A stretch of 64,000 bases of DNA. Origin: Pseudoluteimonas sp047602125 (GTDB taxonomy: Bacteria > Pseudomonadota > Gammaproteobacteria > Xanthomonadales > Xanthomonadaceae). The translations under genes and the position numbers were made by a program. The stretch is from positions 620,001 to 684,000 of the forward strand of contig JASGIB010000001.1 of assembly GCA_047602125.1 (NCBI GenBank), read 5' to 3'. The notes under the pieces were generated by a model that saw nothing but the letters and a program-made list of their open reading frames with translations, had not been told where the DNA came from and made no database searches. Positions 9,089 to 18,613 of the stretch are shown piece by piece (positions within the stretch are counted from its first letter, which is position 1; the number at the start of each line of letters is the position of its first letter).

Positions 9089-10237
9089 TCAGGGCTTCGC
9101 GGTGCCCGGCGAACCGGCACCGGACGCGGCCTTCGCACCGTCCTTCGCGACCTCGGCCTTGCCCTCGTCCCGTTCCTGCAATGCACGCGCGTATTCCGCC
9201 ATGGGCGCCTCGTCCGGGCAGTGCTTGTCGGGGAACCCGTACTTCGACAGCAGGCCGATGCCGCAACCGCGCATCGCGTCGACATGCTGGCCGGGCTTGC
9301 CACAGTCCTTGTCGAGCGCGCGCTGGAAGGCTTCCTTGCGGTTCAGGAAATCGCGCCCGCACTGGCGCAGCACGCGCAGGCGCTCCAGGTCGTCCTGCGC
9401 CGGGTTCGAGCCCTCCAGGCCGTACTGGTGCAATTCATCGGCGCTGAGCAGGCGCAACTCGCGGCTGGGCACGGTCATCATCAGGTCGGCGATGGCGGTG
9501 GCCGCGCCGTTGCGCTGCAGGTAATCGTCCAGCTGCGAATGCACCTGCTGCAGTTCCGCGTTCAACTGCTGGCGCGTGGTCGCGGTCGAACTCAGGCGGA
9601 TCATGCGGTGGATGCCGACCGCGCCGGACACCAGGCGCTGGTCGCCGGCGGCGAGGATCAGCACGCAGGCGCTGTGGCACGTGGCGCCCTCGCGCACCCA
9701 GACCGTCCAGTGCTCGTCGCCCATCGCGTCGCCGGCGCGGATGCCGTCCTCGATCACGCCGCCGGGCGAATCGATGTCGAGGATGCGGTGGCGGATGCCC
9801 ATGCGCGTGGCCATCGCCGCGACCCGCTCCACCATGTCGGCGAAACCCGCGTCGACCTTGCCGCGGTAGTGCAGGCGGACGATGCCGGAATCGCGGCAGG
9901 GCGAGAGCGCATCGACCATCGCGAAGTAGTCGAGGCTGCGCAGCAGTTCGCCGTCGCCCTGCGCGTAATCGCTGCTGCAGCTGATGCGCGCATCGCCTTC
10001 GCCGAGCGCGGCCGCGGGCCACTGCGTGCCGGCGAGCACTTCTTCCGGCGTCGGTTCGGGCGCGGGCTTGTCCAGCGGCGCGGCGCTGATGGCGCCGCCG
10101 CTGCTGTCGGCGCTGGTGCGGGTCGCGGGCGCGGCGGGCGCAGGCGGTGGCGGCTCGCGACCGCACGCGGCCAGCCCCGCGAGTAGGCAGGCCACGGCCA
10201 GGAAACGGATTCGGGCGAACGACGACACCGTGGGCAT
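9089..10237 (-). CDS. lipoprotein with periplasmic ClpP/crotonase-like domain (COG3904-like)
   Basis: 382 residues. The N-terminus has a lipobox (LAGLAAC, Cys25) followed by a Pro/Ala-rich linker. The middle (about residues 110-260) has the layout of a ClpP-like serine hydrolase: HRILDIDSPGGVIEDGIRAG, then TCHSACVLILAAGD with Ser in the nucleophile position, then VGIHRM with a candidate His. The C-terminal 100 residues contain several cysteines (C-x-C-spaced) and a charged tail. Catalysis is inferred from motif order only. It lies in the opposite orientation to the flanking gspAB and lemA operons. Confidence 0.7.
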   Translation of the reverse strand: MPTVSSFARIRFLAVACLLAGLAACGREPPPPAPAAPATRTSADSSGGAISAAPLDKPAPEPTPEEVLAGTQWPAAALGEGDARISCSSDYAQGDGELLRSLDYFAMVDALSPCRDSGIVRLHYRGKVDAGFADMVERVAAMATRMGIRHRILDIDSPGGVIEDGIRAGDAMGDEHWTVWVREGATCHSACVLILAAGDQRLVSGAVGIHRMIRLSSTATTRQQLNAELQQVHSQLDDYLQRNGAATAIADLMMTVPSRELRLLSADELHQYGLEGSNPAQDDLERLRVLRQCGRDFLNRKEAFQRALDKDCGKPGQHVDAMRGCGIGLLSKYGFPDKHCPDEAPMAEYARALQERDEGKAEVAKDGAKAASGAGSPGTAKP

Positions 10238-10366
10238 GGCGACAGTTTAGGGTCGGCCAACGGCATGCGCACGAACCGGCGATGAATACCGTGCGAGGCG
10301 CGCGAATGTCCCGCCCGTGGCGGGATTTGCGTTACTTTCGGCGTCCCCGGAACCGGATCCCCGCGA

Positions 10367-10918
10367 ATGGCCTACGTGTTCCTGCTGCTGGTCGTCGCGC
10401 TCGCGGCCTGGGCGATCTTCGCCTTCAACCGGCTGGTGCGCCTGCGCAACCAGGCCAGGACCGCGTGGGCCGACATCGACGTGCAACTGCAGCGCCGCCA
10501 CGACCTCGTGCCCTCGCTGGTGAACGCGGTGCAGGCCTATGCCGGGCACGAGAGCGCGACCCTGCAGGCCGTGTCCGAACTGCGCACGCGCGCGCTGTCG
10601 CAGGCCGGGCCGGCGCGACTGGGGGAAGTGGAAACCTCGCTGGAACGCGAACTCGGGCGGCTGGTCGCGCTCAAGGAGTCCTATCCGGACCTCAAGGCCG
10701 ATCGCAACTTCGCGCAACTGCAGCAGCAACTGGTCGAAGTCGAGGAACAGCTGCAGTACGCGCGGCGTTTCTACAACGGCGCGGTGCGCGACCTCAACGA
10801 CGGCATCCAGCGCCTGCCGGATGCCGTCATCGCGCGCGCATTCGGTTTCAAGGGCGCCGAATTCTTCCAGGCCGAAGCCGGCAGCCGCGATGCGGCGAAA
10901 GTGGAGATGCCCTCGTGA
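10367..10918 (+). CDS. lemA: LemA family protein
   Basis: 183 residues. An N-terminal membrane helix (residues about 3-20) is followed by the LemA signature RLVRLRNQARTAWADIDVQL, then RRHDLVPSLVNAVQAYAGHE and a helical bundle ending in ARRFYNGAVRDLN. LemA proteins sit in the inner membrane with the helical domain outside the cytoplasm; function is not settled. The stop codon overlaps a GTG of the DUF2207 gene (GTGA), and LemA-DUF2207 pairs are common, so the two products probably act together. Confidence 0.92.
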   Translation: MAYVFLLLVVALAAWAIFAFNRLVRLRNQARTAWADIDVQLQRRHDLVPSLVNAVQAYAGHESATLQAVSELRTRALSQAGPARLGEVETSLERELGRLVALKESYPDLKADRNFAQLQQQLVEVEEQLQYARRFYNGAVRDLNDGIQRLPDAVIARAFGFKGAEFFQAEAGSRDAAKVEMPS

Positions 10919-10929
10919 AGCGTGGCGGC

Positions 10930-12663
10930 ATGAAACGCATGTTCGCCCACGTTGTCGCGCTGTGCCTGCTGCTCGCGTTCGCGGCGACCGCATTCGCGCA
11001 GGAACGCATCCTGGCCTACGACAGCACGGTCGTGGTGAACGCCGACGGCAGCATGGACGTCACCGAGACGATCAAGGTGCATGCCGAGGGCAACGACATC
11101 CGCCGCGGCATCTACCGCGATTTCCCCACCCGGTACAAGGCCCGCCTCGGCAACCGCGTGGTCGTCGACTTCAAGCCGATCGCGGTCCTGCGCGACGGCA
11201 ACAGCGAGCCATGGTTCACCGAACGCAAGCCGAACGGCGTGCGCCTGAACACCGGCAATGATGACATGCTGCCGGTTCCGGCCGACTACACCTACACCCT
11301 GCGCTATCGCACGACGCGCCAGCTCGGTTTCTTCGCCGACCACGACGAGTTGTACTGGAACGCGATCGGCACCGGCTGGGCGTTCCCGATCGAATCCGGC
11401 AGCGTCGACGTGCAATTGCCACGGGCCGTCCCGGTGGATGCGATGCATGCCGAGGGCTATGCCGGCGCACAGGGCGCGCAACGGCTCGATTACACCGCCA
11501 GCCTGCCGGCGCCGGGACGCGCGCACTGGCAGCTGACCCGGCCGCTTGCGCCAGGCGAAGGCATGACCATCGTGCTGAGCTTCCCGAAGGGCATCGTCGC
11601 CGCGCCCACGAAATCGCAGCGCCTGCGATGGATGCTGCGGGACAACCGCGGCGTGCTGGTCGCGCTGGCCGCGTTGCTGGGCATGTGCCTGTATGCGTTG
11701 CGGCGCTGGCAGGCGGTCGGGCGCGATCCCCGCGCCGGCATCGTCATCGCCCGCTACGAACCGCCGAAGGATTATTCGCCCGCCGCGCTGCGCTTCATCC
11801 GGAAGATGGGCGGCGACAACCGCTGCGTCACCTCCGACCTGCTCTCGCTCGCGGTCGCGGGCTGCCTGCGCATCGACCGCGACAAGGGCCTGCTCTCGGA
11901 CAAATGGTCGCTGCAGCGCCTGCATCCTTCGACGCCACCCGCCTTGTCCGATTCGCAGCGTGCGCTGCTCTCCGGCCTGTTCAGGGACGGCGACACGCTG
12001 GAACTCGAGAAGGACAACGCCACGCTGCTGCAATCGGCGATCGGCGCGCAGAAGAAGACGCTGGAGGACGCTTACGCCGGGAGAATGTTCCAGCGCAACC
12101 TCGGCAGCGTCGGCATCGCCGCGCTGGTCGGATTCGGCGGCATCGTGCTCGCGCTGCTGCTTTCGGGCGGCGGCGGAATCCCGCTGATCATCGCCATCGG
12201 CGTGCTGGCGGCGGTCGCATTGATCGCGTTCGCCACCCTGGTGCGCGCGCCCACGCCCGCGGGCCGCAAGCTGCTGGATGAAATCGAAGGGCTCAAGCTC
12301 TACCTCGGCGTGGCCGAACGCGACGAACTCGCGAGCATGCCCGGACCGGGCCAGCCGCCGAAGCTCGATGCCGAACGCTACCAGGCGCTGTTGCCGTACG
12401 CGGTGGCGCTGGAGGTCGAGGACGCGTGGACGCGCAAGTTCACGCTCGCGGTCGGCGCGGCGGCCGCGGCGGCGGTCACGGCCGGGATCGCCTGGTATCG
12501 CGGCAGCGGCATCGGCGACCTGAACCAGCTCAGCAGCGCGATCGGCAGCAGCCTGAGTTCGCAGATCGCATCAGCATCAACGCCACCGGGAAGTTCCTCC
12601 GGTTCGGGCGGTGGCGGTTTTTCCGGCGGCGGCGGCGGCGGCGGTGGAGGCGGCGGGCGCTGA
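10930..12663 (+). CDS. DUF2207 membrane protein with glycine-rich C-terminus
   Basis: 577 residues from ATG 10930; a GTG at 10915 that overlaps the lemA stop would add five residues and is an equally possible start. A signal peptide (to about residue 23, AFAATAFA) leads into a large extracytoplasmic DUF2207 domain (VVNADGSMDVTETIKVHAEG, IRRGIYRDFPTRY). One helix lies near residues 240-257, then a cytoplasmic part, further hydrophobic segments near 390-435 and about 510, and a Gly/Ser tail (GGGGFSGGGG type). The tail pattern is typical of the family. Probably co-translated with lemA; molecular role unknown. Confidence 0.88.
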   Translation: MKRMFAHVVALCLLLAFAATAFAQERILAYDSTVVVNADGSMDVTETIKVHAEGNDIRRGIYRDFPTRYKARLGNRVVVDFKPIAVLRDGNSEPWFTERKPNGVRLNTGNDDMLPVPADYTYTLRYRTTRQLGFFADHDELYWNAIGTGWAFPIESGSVDVQLPRAVPVDAMHAEGYAGAQGAQRLDYTASLPAPGRAHWQLTRPLAPGEGMTIVLSFPKGIVAAPTKSQRLRWMLRDNRGVLVALAALLGMCLYALRRWQAVGRDPRAGIVIARYEPPKDYSPAALRFIRKMGGDNRCVTSDLLSLAVAGCLRIDRDKGLLSDKWSLQRLHPSTPPALSDSQRALLSGLFRDGDTLELEKDNATLLQSAIGAQKKTLEDAYAGRMFQRNLGSVGIAALVGFGGIVLALLLSGGGGIPLIIAIGVLAAVALIAFATLVRAPTPAGRKLLDEIEGLKLYLGVAERDELASMPGPGQPPKLDAERYQALLPYAVALEVEDAWTRKFTLAVGAAAAAAVTAGIAWYRGSGIGDLNQLSSAIGSSLSSQIASASTPPGSSSGSGGGGFSGGGGGGGGGGGR

Positions 12664-12730
12664 ACCTCGGTTCGCGTCGCGCTAACGCGCGCAGCGGCAG
12701 CATCGACCTCCCCCGCTTCGGGAAAACGCC

Positions 12731-13090
12731 ATGCACTACGTCGATGGTTTCGTGCTTGCGGTGCCGCAGGCGAGGCTTGCCGGATACCGCAGGATGGCGC
12801 GCCTGGGGGCCAAGGTGTGGAAGGAACATGGGGCACTGGACTACGTCGAATGCGTCGCCGACGGCGTCAAGCCCGGCAAGCACACATCGTTCCCGCAAGC
12901 GGTGAAGCTCAAGGAAGGCGAGGTGGTGGTGTTCTCGTGGATCGTCTACCGCAACCGCCGCGACCGCGACCGGATCAACAAGCTGGTCATGGCCGACCCG
13001 CGCCTTGCTGAGTTCATGGATCCGAAGAAATTGCCCTTTGACGGCAAGCGCATGTTCTGGGGCGGCTTCAAGCAGATGGTCGTGCTCTGA
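12731..13090 (+). CDS. DUF1428 family protein (YbaA-like)
   Basis: 119 residues, a full-length DUF1428 protein: MHYVDGFVLAVPQARLAGYR at the start, DYVECVADGVKPGK in the middle, and KRMFWGGFKQMV at the end. These are small soluble dimeric ferredoxin-like-fold proteins whose function is not established. Probably monocistronic: 67 bases separate it from the DUF2207 gene, and the next gene is convergent. Confidence 0.9.
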   Translation: MHYVDGFVLAVPQARLAGYRRMARLGAKVWKEHGALDYVECVADGVKPGKHTSFPQAVKLKEGEVVVFSWIVYRNRRDRDRINKLVMADPRLAEFMDPKKLPFDGKRMFWGGFKQMVVL

Positions 13091-13106
13091 CGCGTACCCG
13101 CCGCAC

Positions 13107-13787
13107 TCAACCGCGCGCGAGCCGCCAGAACGGGATGTCGCGGCGCATCCGCCAGCCCTGGCGTTCGTAGAGTTGCTTCGCGCGAGTGTTGGCGTGGCTG
13201 ACGTGCAGGAACGGCAACCGGTCGGAACGCAGCGTGTCGTCGACGAGGAAGGCGGTGAGCCTGCGCGCATGGCCGCGGCCGAGGAAGTCCGGATGCGTGC
13301 AGATCGCGCTCATCTCGCGCGCATGCGGCGTGCCGAGGCGTTCGCCGATCATCGCGGCGAGGCGCCCGTCCTGGTAGATGCCGAAATAACGCCCGAGTTC
13401 CATCGTGCGCGGGCGGAAGTAATGCGGATACACCAGCGCGACGAGCGCGAGCACGTCCTCGCGATGGCGTTCGCCGAGTTCGAGGATGCCGGGCCCGTCG
13501 ACTTCCCCGAGCGGCGCATCGCGCACCATTTGCGCGAGGTCGGCGAAGGGTTCGAGTTTCCAGCCCGCGGGCACGCGCGCCGGGGCCACGCCGAGCAACA
13601 ACGCCTCGTCGCCTTCGGGCACCAGCGCATCGAAGGCATCGCCGACCTCGGCCTCGGCATGGGCCACGCCGAGGAACGGCGCCACGTCCGCGGGATAGCG
13701 CGCGACGTCGCCCCGGCGCAGGGCGACGTCGCGGTGGATGCTGTCCAGCGCCGCGAAAAACGGATTGTCGAGGCCGGCATCGTCCAT
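13107..13787 (-). CDS. GNAT family N-acetyltransferase
   Basis: 226 residues from ATG 13787. The C-terminal half (about residues 110-220) has the GNAT core: EMSAICTHPDFLGRGHARRL (acetyl-CoA-binding motif A with the GRGHA loop), then FLHVSHANTRAKQLYERQGW (motif B). The N-terminal half is a less conserved region found in FR47-like acetyltransferases. Substrate unknown. The gene starts just inside the region following the M13 peptidase stop codon (13793), so the two may be cotranscribed. Confidence 0.85.
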   Translation of the reverse strand: MDDAGLDNPFFAALDSIHRDVALRRGDVARYPADVAPFLGVAHAEAEVGDAFDALVPEGDEALLLGVAPARVPAGWKLEPFADLAQMVRDAPLGEVDGPGILELGERHREDVLALVALVYPHYFRPRTMELGRYFGIYQDGRLAAMIGERLGTPHAREMSAICTHPDFLGRGHARRLTAFLVDDTLRSDRLPFLHVSHANTRAKQLYERQGWRMRRDIPFWRLARG

Positions 13788-13792
13788 CCGCG

Positions 13793-15841
13793 TTACCAGA
13801 TGTTGACGCGATCCCCGGGCGCGCGCCACATCGGCTGCCCGGGCTTGACCCCGAACGCTTCGTAGAACTCGGGGATGTTCGACATCGGCCCGAGCACGCG
13901 CCACTTCGCCGGCGCGTGCACGTCGGAGAGCAGCCGCGTGCGCAGCACTTCCTCGCGTTGCTGGCTCATCCAGCCGAGCGCATAGCCCAGGAAGTAGCGC
14001 TGCGTCGGCGTCAGGCCACCGATCTCCTTGCCCTGCTTGTACTGGTCGGTCTTCTGGAACGCCTCCAGCCCGAGCAGCAGGCCGCCGTAATCGGCGATGT
14101 TCTCGCCGAGGCTGGCCTTGCCGTTGATGTGCAGGCCCTTGATCGGTTCGTAGGCGTTGAATTCGTCCACCATCTTCTGCGCGGCGGCGTTGAAGCGCTC
14201 CGCGTCCTGCGGCGTCCACCAGCCCGAGAGGTTGCCGTTCGCGTCGTACTGTCGGCCCTCGTCGTCGAAGCCGTGGGTGATCTCGTGGCCGATCGTGCCC
14301 GCGGCGACGTAGCCGTAGGCGACGGCATCGTCGACCTGCGCGTCCGGCACGCCGGGCACCATGAAGATCGCCGCCGGCAGCACGATCTCGTTGTTCGACG
14401 GGTTGTAGTAGGCGTTGTAGGTCTGCGGCGTCATGTCCCATTCGGTGCGGTCGACCGGCTTGCCGAACTTCGACAGGTTGTCGTTGAACTGCCAGCGCTG
14501 CGCGTCCATCACGTTCGCCGCGTACGATTCGCGCCCGACCTGCAGCGCGGAATAGTCCTTCCACTTGTCCGGGTAGCCGACCTTGGGCGTGACCGCGGCG
14601 AGCTTGGCCAGCGCCTTGGCCTTGGTGTCGTCGCCCATCCAGTCCAAGCGCTCGATGCGGTCGTGGAAGGTCGAACGGATCGCCTCGACCAGCGCCGCGT
14701 AGCGCTGCTTGGAGCTTTCGGGGAAATAGTCGGCGACGAAGATGCGCCCGAGCACCATGCCCATCGCGTCGTTTTCCTCGTCGATCACCCGCTTCCAGCG
14801 CGGGCGCTGCTCCTTCTTGCCCGACATCGCCTGGCCGTGGAAGCGGAAATCCTCGGCGTCGAACGCGGACGAAAGATAGGGCGAATAGCCGTCGACCAGG
14901 TGGTAGCGCAGGTAATCCTGCAGCACCGCGACCGGCGTGGATTGCAGCAGCTTGTCCTCGGCGGCGAGGAATTCCGGCTGGCCGACCAGCACGTAGGACG
15001 GATGCAGGCCCCATGTCGCGAGCCGCGCGGTCCAGTCGATGGACGGCGTGTATTTCGCGGTCAGTTCCGCCGGCGACATCTTGTTGTAGTTCTTCTCCGG
15101 GTCGCGCAGGTCCTCGAGCTTGCGCGAGGACGTCGCGAGCGCGGTTTCGAAGGCCATCACCCGTTCGGCCGAGGCGCGCGCCGACTTGGCGTCGCGGCCG
15201 AGCAGTTCGAAGGTGCGCGCGATGTGGTCGACGTATTCGGCGCGGATCTTCGCCACGCCGGCTTCCTTGTTGAAGTAGAAATCGCGCTCCGGCAGGCCGA
15301 GGCCGCCCTGGCGGATGCCCACCGCCATCGTCGCGCTGTCCTTGTCGTCCTGGCCGATGCCGATGCCGAACAGGCCGCGCACGCCGATGGGCTTGAACGC
15401 GAATACGGTGTCGAGCACGCCGCCGACCGAATCGATGGCGTCGATGCGCGCCAGTTCCGCGTCCAGCGGATGCACGCCGAGCGCGTCGGCCTTGGCCGTG
15501 TCCATCGCGGTGGACCAGAAATCGCCGATCTTCTGCTGGTCGCTGCCGGGCGCGGCATTCGCCTTCGCCGCGTTCTCGCTGATGGTGCGCAGGCGCGCGT
15601 ACAGCTCGTCGTCGACCTCGTTGCCGATGCCCCAGCCCGACTCGGACGCCGGGATCGGATGCGCCTTCAGCCAGCCGCCGTTGGCGTATTCGAAGAAGTC
15701 CACGCCCGGATCGACCGAACGGTCCATGTGCGCGGCGAGGAAGTCGGGCTGCGCCGCATCGGCGGCGAGCGCGCCACCCGCAGCGAAGGCCAGCGCGGCC
15801 GACAGCAGCGTGGCGCGGAACAAGGGACGGACAAGGCGCAT
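13793..15841 (-). CDS. M13 family (neprilysin-like) zinc metallopeptidase
   Basis: 682 residues from ATG 15841, giving a signal peptide (LSAALAFAAGGALA). The N-terminal domain begins FLAAHMDRSVDPGVDFFEYA, typical of bacterial M13 peptidases (PepO/NEP). The zinc site is HEITH (H519, E520, H523) with the third ligand in ENIAD (E580), and the protein ends in the family's aromatic tail (DRVNIW). Length matches the family. Exported oligopeptidase acting in the periplasm or outside. A frame open upstream to 15901 adds a signal-free leader and is not favoured. Confidence 0.93.
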   Translation of the reverse strand: MRLVRPLFRATLLSAALAFAAGGALAADAAQPDFLAAHMDRSVDPGVDFFEYANGGWLKAHPIPASESGWGIGNEVDDELYARLRTISENAAKANAAPGSDQQKIGDFWSTAMDTAKADALGVHPLDAELARIDAIDSVGGVLDTVFAFKPIGVRGLFGIGIGQDDKDSATMAVGIRQGGLGLPERDFYFNKEAGVAKIRAEYVDHIARTFELLGRDAKSARASAERVMAFETALATSSRKLEDLRDPEKNYNKMSPAELTAKYTPSIDWTARLATWGLHPSYVLVGQPEFLAAEDKLLQSTPVAVLQDYLRYHLVDGYSPYLSSAFDAEDFRFHGQAMSGKKEQRPRWKRVIDEENDAMGMVLGRIFVADYFPESSKQRYAALVEAIRSTFHDRIERLDWMGDDTKAKALAKLAAVTPKVGYPDKWKDYSALQVGRESYAANVMDAQRWQFNDNLSKFGKPVDRTEWDMTPQTYNAYYNPSNNEIVLPAAIFMVPGVPDAQVDDAVAYGYVAAGTIGHEITHGFDDEGRQYDANGNLSGWWTPQDAERFNAAAQKMVDEFNAYEPIKGLHINGKASLGENIADYGGLLLGLEAFQKTDQYKQGKEIGGLTPTQRYFLGYALGWMSQQREEVLRTRLLSDVHAPAKWRVLGPMSNIPEFYEAFGVKPGQPMWRAPGDRVNIW

Positions 15842-15934
15842 CTGGACGCTCCGGCGAAGGGACAGGCCGCGGACTGTGCCGCCGGCCGCCGCGGCCGGCA
15901 AGCGCCGGAGGTCACGATCCGGCGGCGTATGCGC

Positions 15935-17041
15935 TCATCGCGCCATGCACTGCTTCCAGCGCGCGTCCACGCGCTGCGCGAACCACGCGGTGGACAACGG
16001 GCGGGTGATCTTGGGGCTGTGCAGGTCGATTTCCGGCAGCAAGGCGCGCGGCAGCGGCTTGCCGGCCTTGCGGTCGGCGAGCGCGAAAACCTGCCGGTAC
16101 AACGCGCTTTCGTCGAAACTCGGCGATTCGCCCCGACCCAGCGCGCGGTGCAGGGCTGCGTCGTCCATGCCCAGCGCCGGGCCGAGCGTGCGCAGCGCGG
16201 CCTCGGTCGCGCCGGGCGCATCCATCGCCGCGCCCGGACGCAGCAGGTCGCCGTCGCGCGCCAGCGTCTTCCCCGACGCGACCGACACCGCATGCTGGAA
16301 CGCGGCGTTGCGGCTCGCGTACCAGCCGGCGTTGTAATCGGCGAAGCGGTACAGCAATTCGGGATAAGCCACCTTGTAGCCGAGCAGGTGTTTCGTGCCG
16401 AAATACAGTCCTCCGCGACGGCTGAACACCTCGTGCCGGATCGACGAGCCTTGCAGCGGATACGGATAGCCGCGCGCATGTGATTGCGCGAACGCGATGC
16501 CAACCTGCATCGGCCCGGCGGTGTGCACCGGGTTGAGCCGCGCGAACAGGCGCCCGCTGCCGAGCGGCAGCCGCGCGGTCATTTCCTCGAACAACGCGGA
16601 CAGTTGTTGTTCCGTGCGAAGCGCGTCGAGGCGTTCGGAATACGTGCGTCCGTCCGGCGCGCGCATGGCGAGCGCGGCATCGACGACGAAGCCCGGCACG
16701 TGCAGCCGCGCGGCGCGTTCGCCGATGGCCTTGCGCGCGATCGCCGGCAGGTTCGGCACCGGCGGATCGGCCTGGAAGCCGGATTCCTGCCCGACCACCG
16801 CGATCACCGCGCACAGGTGCGCGGTCGTCGGTTGCAGTTCCTGCGCGGCGAATGCGGCCTGGATGTCGCGCGCCCAACCGGCGCGATCCGCGACCCCGTT
16901 CGGAATGCGTTTCACGATTTCGGCGCGCACCTGCTCCGGCGTCGGGCCGCGGTCGAGCAGGTCGCAGGCCGCCAGCGAAGCGACCGCGGCTGCGATGATC
17001 CATGGCGCGCAACGCCGGAGGTGCATGCAGGGGCGCTTCAT
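15935..17041 (-). CDS. DUF1615 domain lipoprotein
   Basis: 368 residues from ATG 17041; an ATG at 17026 (MHLRRCAPWIIAAA) is an alternative. The signal ends in a lipobox AVASLAAC followed by DLLDRGPTPEQV. The body matches DUF1615: VIAVVGQESGFQADPPVPNL (a lysozyme-like E-S-G-F segment), PVHTAGPMQVGIAFAQSHAR and RFADYNAGWYASRNAAFQHA. The QESGFQ and YNAGWYASRN elements recall lytic transglycosylase folds, so a peptidoglycan-related role is plausible but unproven. It lies upstream of the M13 peptidase on the same strand with a 93-base gap. Confidence 0.82.
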   Translation of the reverse strand: MKRPCMHLRRCAPWIIAAAVASLAACDLLDRGPTPEQVRAEIVKRIPNGVADRAGWARDIQAAFAAQELQPTTAHLCAVIAVVGQESGFQADPPVPNLPAIARKAIGERAARLHVPGFVVDAALAMRAPDGRTYSERLDALRTEQQLSALFEEMTARLPLGSGRLFARLNPVHTAGPMQVGIAFAQSHARGYPYPLQGSSIRHEVFSRRGGLYFGTKHLLGYKVAYPELLYRFADYNAGWYASRNAAFQHAVSVASGKTLARDGDLLRPGAAMDAPGATEAALRTLGPALGMDDAALHRALGRGESPSFDESALYRQVFALADRKAGKPLPRALLPEIDLHSPKITRPLSTAWFAQRVDARWKQCMAR

Positions 17042-17104
17042 CGTTGCGGGATGCAAGGTCGCACCGAGGCTAGCAGCCACCACTGAACGGCAAGCGACCC
17101 GGCT

Positions 17105-18535
17105 TCATACCTGCGCCGTCTTCCACCGGCCGCGGCTGAACAGCCACAGCGTGAACAGGCCGACGGACGTTTCCGACACGAACACCGCCCAGAACACGCC
17201 CAGTTCCTTCCACCCCAGGTGCAGCGCCAGCCACCAGGCCAGCGGGATCTGGATCAGCCAGAAGAACACCAGGTTGATCCGCGTCGGCGTCATCGTGTCG
17301 CCCGCGCCGTTGAAGGCCTGCACGCTGACCATCCACCAGCCGTAGACGAACAGCGCGTACGAGAGGATGCGCAGCCATTCCGCGCCGACGGCGACGACGG
17401 CCGCATCGCCGGTGAAAAAGGAGACGATGCCGTGCGGGAACAGGAAGAACAGCACCGAGATCGCCAGCAGGTAGGCCATGTTGTACCAGCCGATGCGCCA
17501 CACCGCCGCTTCCGCGCGTTCGGGTTGTTGCGCGCCGAGGTTCTGCCCGACCAGCGTGGCCGCCGCGTTCGACATGCCCCAGGCCGGCATCATCGTGAAC
17601 ATCATCACCCGGATCGCGATGGTCGCGCCGGCCACCGCTTCGCTGCCGATGCTGGCGAGGATGCGCATCAGGAAGATCCACGAGGTCATCGCCACGATCA
17701 TCTGGCCGATGCCGCCGAGCGAAGTGCGCACGATGTTCCACAGCACCGCGCCATGCCAGGCGACCTGCGAGGCCGCGACGCGGATGTGCTTGCCGCCATG
17801 GAACAGCACCCACAGCTGGAACAGCACGCCGATGCCGCGACCGATGTTCGTGGCGATGGCCGCGCCCTCGATGCCCAGCGCCGGCACCGGGCCGAGGCCG
17901 AAGATCAGCAACGGGCACAGCAGGATGTTGAGGCCGTTCGACAGCCACAGCACGCGCATCGCGATGGCCGCGTCGCCGGCGCCGCGGAAGATGGCGTTGA
18001 TCACGAACAGCAGCATGATCACTGCGTTGCCGCCGAGCATCCATTGCGTGTAGCGATAGCCGTGCTCGACCACCCAGCCGTCGCCGCCCATCAGCCGCAA
18101 CAGGTCCTGCGCGAAGGCGATGCCGACGATGGCCGGCAACACCGCCGCCAGCAACGCGACGAAGATCGCCTGCACCGCGCCGACCGCGGCTTCCTCGCGC
18201 TTGCCCTCGCCGATGCGCCGCGCGATGACGGCCGTCACCGCCATCGCCAGGCCCATCGCCACCGAATACACCAGGAACAGGTAGCTCTCGGTCAATCCGA
18301 CCGTGGCCACCGCCGACGGGCCCAGCTTGGCGACGAAGAAGATATCGACCACCGCGAAGGTCGATTCCAGCACCAGTTCCAGCACCATCGGCACCGCGAG
18401 CAGGAACACCGCGCGGCGCAGCGGGATCTTGGTGTAGTCGGCGTTGGTGCCGCGAACCGCGTCGCGCAGTTCGGCCCACAGCGATTGCGGCGTGGCGGAT
18501 TCTGCAGGTGGCGCAGGCGCGGTTCCGGTTTGCAT
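17105..18535 (-). CDS. MATE family efflux transporter
   Basis: 476 residues with about twelve membrane helices in two six-helix repeats. Typical MATE features are visible: PMVLELVLESTFAVVDIFFV near the first helix, LVGQNLGAQQPERA between the halves, and VQAFNGAGDTMTP in the second half. It should be an inner-membrane cation-coupled antiporter exporting drugs or metabolites; the substrate cannot be inferred. Divergent regulator genes are absent, and it is probably monocistronic. Confidence 0.92.
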   Translation of the reverse strand: MQTGTAPAPPAESATPQSLWAELRDAVRGTNADYTKIPLRRAVFLLAVPMVLELVLESTFAVVDIFFVAKLGPSAVATVGLTESYLFLVYSVAMGLAMAVTAVIARRIGEGKREEAAVGAVQAIFVALLAAVLPAIVGIAFAQDLLRLMGGDGWVVEHGYRYTQWMLGGNAVIMLLFVINAIFRGAGDAAIAMRVLWLSNGLNILLCPLLIFGLGPVPALGIEGAAIATNIGRGIGVLFQLWVLFHGGKHIRVAASQVAWHGAVLWNIVRTSLGGIGQMIVAMTSWIFLMRILASIGSEAVAGATIAIRVMMFTMMPAWGMSNAAATLVGQNLGAQQPERAEAAVWRIGWYNMAYLLAISVLFFLFPHGIVSFFTGDAAVVAVGAEWLRILSYALFVYGWWMVSVQAFNGAGDTMTPTRINLVFFWLIQIPLAWWLALHLGWKELGVFWAVFVSETSVGLFTLWLFSRGRWKTAQV

Positions 18536-18613
18536 CGCGGGCTCCGTGGTCGGAGCCGATGTTAACCCCGGTCGACGACGGGTCGGCGAACGGGCGTCAT
18601 CGCCCGCGGGTCC

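Noticed and set aside
13107..15014. 635-residue ORF joining the GNAT frame to sequence within the M13 peptidase gene
   Set aside because: Only the first 681 bases (to ATG 13787) are coding. The extension is an out-of-frame reading of the peptidase gene, which has its own intact HEITH frame.
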